From Chitinophaga sp. S165 (GTDB taxonomy: Bacteria; Bacteroidota; Bacteroidia; Chitinophagales; Chitinophagaceae), in assembly GCF_003182155.1 (NCBI RefSeq), contig NZ_QGTG01000002.1, forward strand, positions 1,317,646 through 1,381,645: a DNA stretch of 64,000 bases. Reading direction: 5' to 3'. Under the pieces are notes generated by a model. It was not told where the DNA came from, ran no database searches, and saw only the letters and a program-made list of their open reading frames with translations. The number at the start of each line of letters is the position of its first letter. The stretch's first letter is position 1. The translations under genes were made by a program, and so were the position numbers. Positions 34,863-44,300 of this stretch are shown piece after piece.

Positions 34863-36923
34863 TTACCAGATCACTACACGTTTGTCATCGGGCAAAGACA
34901 TTTTGCTGCCGGGAGCACAACCCCATGCATTAGCAAAACTCTTCAGATGAGGCAGAGGTCCGTTAATACGGTCTCTTGCCGGAGAATGTGGATCTGTCTG
35001 GATCTGGTTACGCAGCGCAGCTTCTGTAGTATTAGCATGCCATACCTGCGCCCATCCCAGGAAGAAACGCTGTTTCCAGTTAAATCCGTCTATCAGGGCC
35101 GGCTCTTGCTTGCCTTGCAGTGATTTTTCCAATGCGCTGTAAGCCAGGGTAAGACCACCCAGGTCAGCAATGTTCTCACCGATGGTCAGGTTACCATTGA
35201 TGAAGAAGCCTTTCTGTACCTCGATGCCGCTGAAATAATCGATATAACGTTTGGCCAGTGCCATGAAGTTCTTACGGTCAGCATCTGTCCACCAGTTTTG
35301 CAGATTACCTTCTGCATCATACTGAGAGCCCTGATCGTCGAAGCCATGGGTGAACTCGTGACCGATCACAGCGATGATACCGCCATAGTTGATAGCGTCA
35401 TCAGCATCTGCGTTGAAGAATGGTGGCTGGAGGATACCAGCAGGGAATACCACTTCGTTGTTCAACGGATTGTAGTAGGCATTCACTGTTTGCGGTGTCA
35501 TGCCCCATTCACTTCTATCTACCGGTTTACCGATCTTGTCGAGCGCCTCTTTATGGCCGTAGTGAGCAGCAGAAACGATGTTCTCAACAAGGGTACCTGG
35601 TTTGATGTCGATGGTAGAATAATCTTTCCATTTATCAGGATAACCGATCTTGTATGTGAAAGACGCCAGTTTCTTGTGCGCCATCTTTTTGGTTACATCG
35701 CTCATCCATGTAAGGCTGTCGATACGCTGACCATATACGGCACGCACGTTCTCGATCATTTCAGATACCTTCTGTTTTGAGCTTTCAGGGAAGTATTGTT
35801 TAGCGAATACTTTACCCAGCGGCATTCCCATCACACCGTCCGTAGCACGGATAGCACGTTCAATACGTGGGCGCTGTTGCTTGGTACCGCGCATTACAGT
35901 GGCAAAGAAATGGAAGTTCTCATCATCTATCGGTTTGGTCAGGAAGCCTGCGAAGTGCGATAATGTCTGCCAGCGCAGCCAGGTTTTAAGTGTTTCCGGA
36001 GAAGTACTCTTTAACAGGGCTGATACCTTTGTGATATAGGCCTTGTTCTGGAGGATCATTGTATCGGTTTTGATACCCTGTACGCTTGTGAATGCGTCCC
36101 AATCATAATCCGGAGCCAGTTTCTTTAATTCGCTGTAGTGTGCTTTATTGTAAGTAGCAACAGGGTCACGCAATTCTACATTGGAGAGTTGAAGCTTGGC
36201 TACTTTAGTTTCGAAATCCAGGATGGTCTTACCGGGAGTAGCATCTTTAAAACCTGCCTGTGTGAATTGTTTGTCTATATGGCTGACAAATTCATTGCGC
36301 ACTTCCTGTGTGCTGGCGTCAGGCCTTTCGTAATAACTTTTCTCACCAAGACTTAAACCGTCCTGTACCTGGTATACCGCATTCATTTTACTGTTACGGC
36401 CATCTGCGTCGACGCCAAAGTTGATGAAGCCTGGAATACCGAGCATTTCCAGTTCGCCTGATACTTTTGCAAAATCTGCCAGGCTCTGAATGCTATTGAT
36501 CTTATCAAGGTAAGGCTGCAACGGAGTAATACCCAGCTTTTCAATAGCTGCGGTATCGAGGAAAGAGCGGTAGAAGTCAGAGATCTGTTGTTCTTCGGTA
36601 CCTTTCTTGAGGTCTTTTTGTTCTGCCAGGCCGAGAATGATGCCTTTCAGGCGTACTTCTTTGTTCTCCTTATCAAGTACGTTGAAAGCGCCCCAACGGC
36701 TTTCGGTAGACGGGATAGGATTGTTTTTCTTCCAGCCTCCATTCACGAACTGGTCGAAATCATCGCAAGGCTTTGCGCTTGAATCAATTGAACTTACTTC
36801 GAACGCGGGGACTTTGGTTGTGTCTGCTGTTGCCTGTGTTTGTTTTGTGGTGTTGGTGTTACAGGCAGCCATAAGGGATACAGCTGCCACCAGTGGTAGA
36901 TGTAAAGCGTATGTGCTCTTCAT
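34863..36923 (-). CDS. M13 family zinc metallopeptidase (neprilysin-like), lipoprotein
   Basis: A 686-residue exported endopeptidase of the M13 (neprilysin/PepO) family. The N-terminus has a lipoprotein signal with LMAAC (Cys21), so the enzyme is membrane-tethered in the periplasm or at the surface. The catalytic HEFTH (near residue 525) and ENIADLGGL (third zinc ligand Glu near 580) are intact, with the family-typical VFPAGILQPPFF and C-terminal CAPGSKM and W ending. Length matches the family. It likely degrades peptides for nutrition or turnover. Single gene with its own terminator. Confidence 0.95.
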   Translation of the reverse strand: MKSTYALHLPLVAAVSLMAACNTNTTKQTQATADTTKVPAFEVSSIDSSAKPCDDFDQFVNGGWKKNNPIPSTESRWGAFNVLDKENKEVRLKGIILGLAEQKDLKKGTEEQQISDFYRSFLDTAAIEKLGITPLQPYLDKINSIQSLADFAKVSGELEMLGIPGFINFGVDADGRNSKMNAVYQVQDGLSLGEKSYYERPDASTQEVRNEFVSHIDKQFTQAGFKDATPGKTILDFETKVAKLQLSNVELRDPVATYNKAHYSELKKLAPDYDWDAFTSVQGIKTDTMILQNKAYITKVSALLKSTSPETLKTWLRWQTLSHFAGFLTKPIDDENFHFFATVMRGTKQQRPRIERAIRATDGVMGMPLGKVFAKQYFPESSKQKVSEMIENVRAVYGQRIDSLTWMSDVTKKMAHKKLASFTYKIGYPDKWKDYSTIDIKPGTLVENIVSAAHYGHKEALDKIGKPVDRSEWGMTPQTVNAYYNPLNNEVVFPAGILQPPFFNADADDAINYGGIIAVIGHEFTHGFDDQGSQYDAEGNLQNWWTDADRKNFMALAKRYIDYFSGIEVQKGFFINGNLTIGENIADLGGLTLAYSALEKSLQGKQEPALIDGFNWKQRFFLGWAQVWHANTTEAALRNQIQTDPHSPARDRINGPLPHLKSFANAWGCAPGSKMSLPDDKRVVIW

Positions 36924-37036
36924 ATGTAAACAGGTTTAGTAGCTCAATATAACTAAAACATCCCATGCGGAAGCATCGCTTTTTTATAGACGGCAGCTGG
37001 TCAGGTACTATAGTGGGTGGTTTGCCGGTTGTTTAG

Positions 37037-37044
37037 TAGGTTTG
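37037..37044 (+). promoter_or_regulatory. Candidate -10 element of the 177-residue gene
   Basis: TAGGTTTG fits TAnnTTTG at all fixed positions and lies 22 bases before the ATG at 37066. I did not find a TTG at the preferred distance, so it is a partial match. Confidence 0.4.
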
Positions 37045-37065
37045 TAGTCTGTAAAAACGGAATAC

Positions 37066-37599
37066 ATGAGTTTTAGATTTAAATTATTTAAAGGACTGAC
37101 AGGCACTACTTTGTTCATTACCGGCTTCTTTCTGTTGATGAATTTCACGTCAATGCTAATGGGGGCATTTGGCCAGGGGCTTGTTTCCATCGTTATGTTT
37201 GGAGGAGTTTTCATCCATTCTATACTGTCGGCCTACCTGCAAAGAAGCTTACAGGAACCCGGTTTTACGCTGAAGGAAAACACACCCGGCGGTATCCGCA
37301 TCATGGGCGGTTATTCAATATTGATAGGCTCTTTTCTGATTATCGGTGCTGTGGCTATTTCTGTGTATAAAGACCTCTATATGAAAGAAGTGAGCGCTCA
37401 GATGAGTGATGAGCAAATCAGGCAGCTGGATAGTATGAAGGGTTTAATGGATAAGGTTATTACCGGCATGCAGATCTTTCTTTTCCTGTATGGAGCTGCT
37501 ATTATTACCAACGCATTGTTATCCCTGTCTTTCCTGAAACAATGGAAGAAGAGAGAGGAAGATAAAGATATTGACATTGATCTTGACCTGGATGCCTGA
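37066..37599 (+). CDS. Four-helix membrane protein, unknown
   Basis: A 177-residue protein with about four membrane helices (approximately 12-28, 33-54, 80-100 and 135-158). The loop between helices three and four is charged, and the C-terminus ends in a run of alternating Asp, Ile and Leu (DKDIDIDLDLDA). I do not recognise the family. The gene lies 32 bases before rarA on the same strand and may be co-transcribed with it. No functional motif is visible. Confidence 0.75.
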   Translation: MSFRFKLFKGLTGTTLFITGFFLLMNFTSMLMGAFGQGLVSIVMFGGVFIHSILSAYLQRSLQEPGFTLKENTPGGIRIMGGYSILIGSFLIIGAVAISVYKDLYMKEVSAQMSDEQIRQLDSMKGLMDKVITGMQIFLFLYGAAIITNALLSLSFLKQWKKREEDKDIDIDLDLDA

Positions 37600-37631
37600 T
37601 AATATGCATCCGAAACATTTAATACGATACT

Positions 37632-38891
37632 ATGGAACCATTAGCAGAGCGAATCAGACCGGAGACATTGGACGAGCTGGTGGGACAGGAACACCTGACC
37701 GGCAAGGATAGCATTTTACGCACTGCCATTCAGCAGGGAAAGATCCCTTCAATGATCCTGTGGGGCCCTCCGGGCGTTGGTAAGACGACCATTGCCAACA
37801 TTATTGCACATACATTAGAGGTGCCTTTTTATACGCTCAGCGCAATCTCGGCAGGAGTGAAGGAGGTACGTGAAGTGATCGAGGTAGCCCGTAAACAAGG
37901 GTATGCCGTATTATTCATTGATGAGATCCACCGGTTCAATAAATCACAACAGGACGCCCTGCTGGGAGCCGTAGAAAAAGGCATCATTACACTGATCGGC
38001 GCTACAACAGAAAACCCTTCCTTTGAAGTGAATTCGGCTTTGTTATCCCGTAGTCAGGTGTATGTACTTAAACCTCTTAGTGAGCCTCAGTTGTTACAAC
38101 TGTTGCATCAGGCCATGGAACAGGATGAATGGCTGGGCAGTAAACAGATCGATCTGAAGGAAACTACAGCCTTGTTCAATATTTCGGGTGGGGATGCACG
38201 CAAGCTGCTTAACCTCTTCGAACTGGTTGTAAACACACTGCAGAATGAAACGCCTATTGTGATCACCGATCAGAAGGTAATGGACATTGCACAGCAACGT
38301 GTAGCCATCTATGATAAGACGGGCGAACAGCATTATGATATCATCTCGGCGTTCATCAAATCTATCCGCGGGAGCGATCCTAATGCCGCTGTTTATTATC
38401 TGGCGAGAATGATTGAAGGTGGAGAGGATGTGAAGTTTATTGCCCGCCGTCTGCTGATCTCTGCATCGGAAGATATCGGCAATGCCAATCCCAATGCATT
38501 GTTGCTGGCTACCAGTTGTTTTCAGGCGGTCACCATGATCGGTTATCCGGAAGCAAGGATCATTCTTTCCCAATGTACCACCTACCTGGCCTCTTCCGCG
38601 AAGAGTAATGCGGCATATATGGCTATCAATAACGCATTGTCTGTCGTGTCACACACAGGCGATCTGCCAGTGCCTATGCATATACGTAATGCGCCTACGA
38701 AGATGATGAAGGATATGGGATATCATAAGGGATATGAATACTCCCATGATTATGAGAACAGCTTCTCTCCACAGGAATATCTGCCTGAACAGATCAAAGG
38801 CATGAAGCTCTATGACCCTGGTAAGAATGCCCGCGAAGATGAAATGAGGAAACATCTGCGCAGCTTATGGAAGGAGAAGTACGGTTACTGA
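37632..38891 (+). CDS. rarA: Replication-associated recombination protein A (AAA+ ATPase)
   Basis: A 419-residue clamp-loader-like ATPase (RarA/MgsA/WRNIP1) that works at stalled replication forks. Walker A GPPGVGKTT (residues 46-54), Walker B LFIDEIHRFNKSQQD (about 97-111), sensor TTENPSFEVNSALLSR and the C-terminal tetramerisation region (YYLARMIEGGEDVKFIARRL) are all present. ATG 37632 gives the usual MEPLAERIRPETLDELVGQEHL start. Its 3' end overlaps the convergent pbpC gene by 7 bases. Confidence 0.96.
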   Translation: MEPLAERIRPETLDELVGQEHLTGKDSILRTAIQQGKIPSMILWGPPGVGKTTIANIIAHTLEVPFYTLSAISAGVKEVREVIEVARKQGYAVLFIDEIHRFNKSQQDALLGAVEKGIITLIGATTENPSFEVNSALLSRSQVYVLKPLSEPQLLQLLHQAMEQDEWLGSKQIDLKETTALFNISGGDARKLLNLFELVVNTLQNETPIVITDQKVMDIAQQRVAIYDKTGEQHYDIISAFIKSIRGSDPNAAVYYLARMIEGGEDVKFIARRLLISASEDIGNANPNALLLATSCFQAVTMIGYPEARIILSQCTTYLASSAKSNAAYMAINNALSVVSHTGDLPVPMHIRNAPTKMMKDMGYHKGYEYSHDYENSFSPQEYLPEQIKGMKLYDPGKNAREDEMRKHLRSLWKEKYGY

Positions 38892-41269
38892 TCTTCTCCC
38901 TTCTTCTCTAATATCTCAAACGATACATGGACCTGCGCTCCCTGCTCATCAACCAGTGTGATGGTATGTTTACCTGCAGCGGGATGCAGTGCTAACTGAT
39001 GGAACTCCTGTGTGGTGCCAATAAAATTGTTATCCAGGTGCCAGAAGATCTTCTCGGCCGTATTCCGGTGAGTTGCAGTGAATACAGCCTCTCCGGGTGT
39101 TCCATCTATTTCTATAGGTACATAAATACGTGCATTCGCTCTTGGGTAGATAAGCTCCATAGGCGCCTTGTCGGCATTGAGCGTAGCCAGGCATTCCGGC
39201 TTGTATGGCGGAAGTGGCAGATAATTATGTTTGGTGCGATAATAGAATTCCATGGCTGGCGGCAATACAAACCACGGCAGGTGTTGCATTTGAGATGGCG
39301 GCTCACAGTCGGCCGTTACACGCCACTTACCCGTATGATCAAGATGTACCAGTTGATGATAAGGGCATAGACCTGAACGCAATCCGTTGACCGGCACGGC
39401 TATGGAATCTTTCTCCGGACAGAGATCACTGGCCCTGTAGCCACTCTGCCGGCACACTTCTATCTTCCGCAATTTATTGTAAGGTGTATTGAACCAACTG
39501 CCGGTATGCAACAAACGGAATACATCAAAAAGCACAGGAGCAGCTGTAGATACACCTACGAGCCCGGGTCTGCCTTCACCATCTGCGTTGCCCACCCATA
39601 CGCCTACTACGTATTGCGGTGTAACACCAATAGCCCAGCCATCCCTGAATCCGAAGCTGGTGCCTGTTTTCCAGGCAATACGCTGCGATGACGCGAACTG
39701 TTGCCAGAGCAATTCTTCTCCGGGACGCATCACTTCTTCCATCGCCTGAAAAGTATACCAGATAGCGCCTGCATCCAGTATGCCATTGTTTGCCGGCGAA
39801 TGTTTCGATACCAGTTTAGCTCCCTGTATATAGTTCGGCGGATGAATATCATCAGCATCATATTTACCATTGTATTGATCCATGTGCAACAGCGTACGGG
39901 CCATGCTGGCATAGATGCCTGACAGCTCCCACAAAGTGGATTCACCGCCTCCAAGTATGAGCGAAAGACCATAGTGATCAGCTGGTTTGTTCAGCGTGGT
40001 CATGCCCATTTGTTTCAGTAATGCATGCAGCCTTTCATACCGGTATTGTTGTAACATCCTGACTGCAGGAATATTGAGCGAACGCGCCAGTGCTTTACTG
40101 GCTGGTACTGCGCCATCATATCCCAGGTCAAAGTTCTGCGGGGTGTAACCTGCTATTTGCGTAGGAACATCTGCTACAAGCGTATGCGGTAGTATCATTC
40201 CATCATTCAGCATAGCTGCATATAAGAATGGTTTCAGTGTACTGCCGGGGCTGCGTGGCGCCTGTATAATGTCCACATGGCTTTCCGTTTCAGGATCTTC
40301 AGGGTGATATACATTGCCTACATAAGCCAGTGTATTGCCTGTTTCTACATCCAGCACAATAGCAGCGGCATTGTTAATACCGTTTGCTTTGTAGATACTA
40401 TGATAACGTTCTATGATATTGCTGACATTTCTTTGCAGAGAGGCTTCCAGCGTCGTTTTGATACGTGTTACAGCTTTATCGTCCTTTTGCGCCTGATAGT
40501 CTTTTCTGAACCTGTCCAGCAAGTGTGGTGCATCCTGTGGCAATGCCTTCGGCTGATCGGGTAAGGGCTCGAGTTTAGCCAGCTGACAGGTAATGCTGTC
40601 AATGGTATTGTTGTGATGTAACCTGTCCAGCAACTGATTCCTTTTGCGTAGGAGTATCTGCCTGTTACGTCCGGGATGTACGAGTGCAGGGCTATTGGGC
40701 AATACTGCCAGCGCCGCTGTTTCTCCCCACGACAACTGTGTGGCGCTACGTCCATAATATCGCCATGAAGCGGCTTCCAGTCCGACTACGTTGCCGCCGA
40801 AGGGTGCGTTACCTGCGTATAATGATAAGATACTTTTCTTCGAATAAGAGAACTCAAGCCGGGTTGCCATTACAGCTTCAATCAGCTTTTGAAGGATTGT
40901 CCTGGGCTGGTTGCGTGACAACCTGATCACCTGCATGGTGAGTGTACTGCCTCCGCTGACTACTTTTTTACTGCTGATGTTTTGTTTGATAGCACGGCTC
41001 AAAGCCAGAATATCTACTCCCCAGTGATGATAGAAACGTTTGTCTTCGTATGCAACAATACACGCGGCAAATTTATCAGGCACCTGTTTATCGGCAGGAA
41101 AGCGCCACTGTCCGTCGGTGGCAATGGTTGCGCTTAAAAGGTCTCCGTTACTGTCCTCTATCACGAATGAGGTAGGCGTGGTGAAAAGACGGGAAGGAAT
41201 GGAAAAGATGTAAAGGATAAGAAGGAGCGCTATGGCGATTAACCACCATTTTCGTTTTCGGAACCACAT
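38885..41269 (-). CDS. pbpC: Penicillin-binding protein 1C
   Basis: A 794-residue bifunctional class A PBP that polymerises and crosslinks peptidoglycan. Order: membrane anchor (about 7-24), family 51 glycosyltransferase with EDKRFYHHWGVD (about 71-82) and GGSTLTMQVIRL, transpeptidase with SPGSTLKP (SxxK, near 345) and KTGTSFGFRDGW (near 535), and the C-terminal BiPBP_C beta domain (last 100 residues) typical of PBP1C. It follows the alpha-2-macroglobulin gene on the same strand, an arrangement shared with E. coli yfhM-pbpC, where the pair is thought to repair and protect the envelope. Confidence 0.95.
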   Translation of the reverse strand: MWFRKRKWWLIAIALLLILYIFSIPSRLFTTPTSFVIEDSNGDLLSATIATDGQWRFPADKQVPDKFAACIVAYEDKRFYHHWGVDILALSRAIKQNISSKKVVSGGSTLTMQVIRLSRNQPRTILQKLIEAVMATRLEFSYSKKSILSLYAGNAPFGGNVVGLEAASWRYYGRSATQLSWGETAALAVLPNSPALVHPGRNRQILLRKRNQLLDRLHHNNTIDSITCQLAKLEPLPDQPKALPQDAPHLLDRFRKDYQAQKDDKAVTRIKTTLEASLQRNVSNIIERYHSIYKANGINNAAAIVLDVETGNTLAYVGNVYHPEDPETESHVDIIQAPRSPGSTLKPFLYAAMLNDGMILPHTLVADVPTQIAGYTPQNFDLGYDGAVPASKALARSLNIPAVRMLQQYRYERLHALLKQMGMTTLNKPADHYGLSLILGGGESTLWELSGIYASMARTLLHMDQYNGKYDADDIHPPNYIQGAKLVSKHSPANNGILDAGAIWYTFQAMEEVMRPGEELLWQQFASSQRIAWKTGTSFGFRDGWAIGVTPQYVVGVWVGNADGEGRPGLVGVSTAAPVLFDVFRLLHTGSWFNTPYNKLRKIEVCRQSGYRASDLCPEKDSIAVPVNGLRSGLCPYHQLVHLDHTGKWRVTADCEPPSQMQHLPWFVLPPAMEFYYRTKHNYLPLPPYKPECLATLNADKAPMELIYPRANARIYVPIEIDGTPGEAVFTATHRNTAEKIFWHLDNNFIGTTQEFHQLALHPAAGKHTITLVDEQGAQVHVSFEILEKKGEDQ

Positions 41270-41325
41270 GCAGTAAAATTAGGAAATAGGATCAGGAATA
41301 GGGAATAAAATATGCATCTAAAAAA

Positions 41326-41354
41326 ACAGCCGTTTAGCTTAGCTAAACGGCTGT
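41326..41354 (-). terminator. Terminator between the A2M gene and pbpC
   Basis: ACAGCCGTTTAGC (41326-41338) and its exact reverse complement (41342-41354) form a 13-bp stem with a 3-nt loop. On the minus strand it is followed by a T6 tract. It stops or reduces read-through from the alpha-2-macroglobulin gene into pbpC. Confidence 0.92.
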
Positions 41355-41372
41355 CTGTGTTTAATTACGTCG

Positions 41373-44300
41373 TTATTTCGTCACTTCTACCCACTTACCT
41401 GGCAGGAACGCATGTATGGTGTTATCATACATCGCCTCGCAGGATACCGCCGGCAGATAATAACGGCCGAGATAAGCCGCATTCAGCAGGACGTTGTAAG
41501 TGCGCGTTTTGTTCTCTTCAATATTGAAATAAGTGTATACCCTGTCATCACGGATATCCTTATAGGTATATGGTGATGAACGGAAGGTGCTGTCATTGTC
41601 CATCAGACGGGTATTGATAATTTCCCATCCGCTAGGGAAGATCTGTGTCAATGCCATCTGTTCGTAGTAACCGCGTTTACCAGGATTACGGACAGTAACA
41701 GTAGCCAGGAAGTCCGATCCCTGACGCAGTGTGGCAGGATCAATAGCCTTTCCATCGCGGGTGCTGTATTTCACCTGGATATCCAGTATATCAGGATTGT
41801 TAGGCACATTAGGTTCCTGACCGGCATCAGGACGGCCCTGAAGAATGAGACGGGTGTACAATACATTCTGTCCCTTATTCTGGATGCTCACATTGCCTTC
41901 TGCACTGGTGAAGGTTACCGGCACCTGTGCTACATAAGAGCTGCCATTTACCGTATTGCTTGCGCCATTCATGGTATAGCTGAAGCTCATTTTGTTGCCA
42001 CTGCTGTTCACACCACAATACTTAGCTACTGCTATCAGTGCATAAGCGGTGGTTTGTGTGCTGTACCAGCTTTCCTGTGCCAGGCTGAAGGCGATCTGTT
42101 TTAACAGCTCATTCGCACGGGCACGCTGTCCGAGGATGGTGAGCGTTTCCAGGATCATGGCTTTATCACGCAGGTCGGAACCGAAGGTACCACCCAACTG
42201 ATTGTAAGGTTTCACATCCGTAGGTAATGTCTTCACCAAGCTGTTTGCCAGTTCCGGCTGACCAGACAATCTGTAGGCCGCAGCCAGTCTCCATTTAGCT
42301 TCGTTAGACAGATACTTGAATTCTTTCAGGCGGTTCATCGCTCCCAGTTCAGGTACTTTAGCGAGTGCCAGCAGGTAGAGGCGATAAGCCTGGGTCAGAT
42401 CTGCACCATAGAAATTGGTAGTAGAAGGCGCCCATGAACCAGCTTTGTTACGCTGATACTTCTTCCACTGGTCAAGCATACTTGCAGGCAGTTCATAACC
42501 TTTCGCCTGCGCTTCCAGCAGGAAGTGACCGGCATAGTTAGTACCCCATTCGTCTGACTGCCCTTCTCCCGGCCAGTAGCTCATACCACCATCGGAAGTC
42601 TGGAAACCTTTCAGGCGATTGATACCAGCCTTGATATTACGATCGATGTTTGCGAGTTCACTTTGTTTCAGGTCCATCAGCTGGTTCAATGCCAGTTGAG
42701 GGAATACGCTGGAAGTAGTTTGCTCTACACATCCATGTGGATATTGAACCAGGTAGTTCAGGCGTTTCGCCAGGTTCAATGCAGGGATGGTAGATACTTC
42801 CAGTACACCGGTGTTGGTGCCTGCCATACCCGCAGGTTTATAAGTAGCGCTCCAGCTTTGACCAGCCTGCAGGGTTGCTTCCTGCACAGTGGTAATAACG
42901 GGATTAGGGTTGCGTATTTCAAGCTCTGTTTCTTCCTCTGCTTTCGCAGCACCACTGATGGCGGTCACTTTTACTTTCGCAACACCTACCTGTGGTTTTA
43001 CACGCACGTCAAAATAAACGATCTGTTCACCAGGTTGCGGGAAGCTCACTGTTTTGGTACGCTCGCCTACTACTTCCAGCAGTGGACTGGTAGCCAGTGT
43101 TACTTTCGCAGAGCGGATATTGTTTTCCAGTCCGAATACGGTTACCGGCAATTGTATAGTTTCTGACGGACCAAGTACACGTGGTAATGTGGTCAGCAGC
43201 ATGAGCGGTTTCTTTACAGCCACTACTTTTTCAGCAGAGCCATAAGCACCATCCTGGCCTGCTACTACCATCGCTTTCACGGAACCAACATATGGAGGCA
43301 GTTTGAAGTTATGGGTCTGCTTACCACCTTTCAGTGTGAACGGTCCCATATATATCACAACAGGTTTGAAGCGGTTTGCTTTTGCATTGCCTGCATTTTT
43401 GTTCAGTCCTTCGTCACCACCGATACTCAGGATGCGTTCCATATCGCCACCCCATGCGCCGATCACATAATCAAACAGGTCCCAGGTCTTTACACCGAGC
43501 GCTTCACGTGCATAGAAAACACTGTGCGGATCAGGCGTCTTGAAGCGTGTCAGGTCCAGCAAGCCTTCGTCCACCAAAGCAATGGTGTAGGTCATGTCTT
43601 TTCCTTTTGCTTCAGATACCGTGATGCTGGCGTTCTGTTCAGGTTCCAGTTTGTCAGGCATGGTGATCACTGGTTGTAATACTGTATTCGCATCATTGAT
43701 GGAGATCGGTATCACACCATACATACGGATCGGCAGATCGTTGACGGTATTCGCATGTTTCTGCAGGAGGCTGACGTTCACGTAAATGTTTGGCGCCATT
43801 TCCTTCTCTACCTTGAACTTGTGAACGGTCTGTCCTTTCTGTGTTTCGATCCAGAAAGTCTTCAATACTTTACTACCGGATTCTATGCTGATCAATCCAC
43901 GGCCGCCTTCACCACTAGGAATTGTGAGGGTGATTTCGTCACCTACGTTGTATTGTGTCTTATCTGAAGTAAATACCAGCATGGATGCTTCGGACGGATT
44001 TTCTTTCTGTACTCTTTCTGCCCATCCTGGCCAGTCTATGTATACGGTCCCTCCACTGGTATGGCCGCTTTTCAGGTCTTTCACACGTACCAGGTAACGT
44101 CCCCAGTCAGGATAAGCGATCTGTAGGTTCCAGCTACCCTTGCCACCACGCAGGGTCAAGGTTTCTTTCTTCAGCAGTTGGTTGTAACTGTCTTGTGTGA
44201 AGTTGCTGAATTCATCTTCACTGTTCTCATCCCACCACCAACGCCAGCGGATCTTATACAGTTCTACCTGCACTTCCTGGTTACCGCTTAACAGGTTACC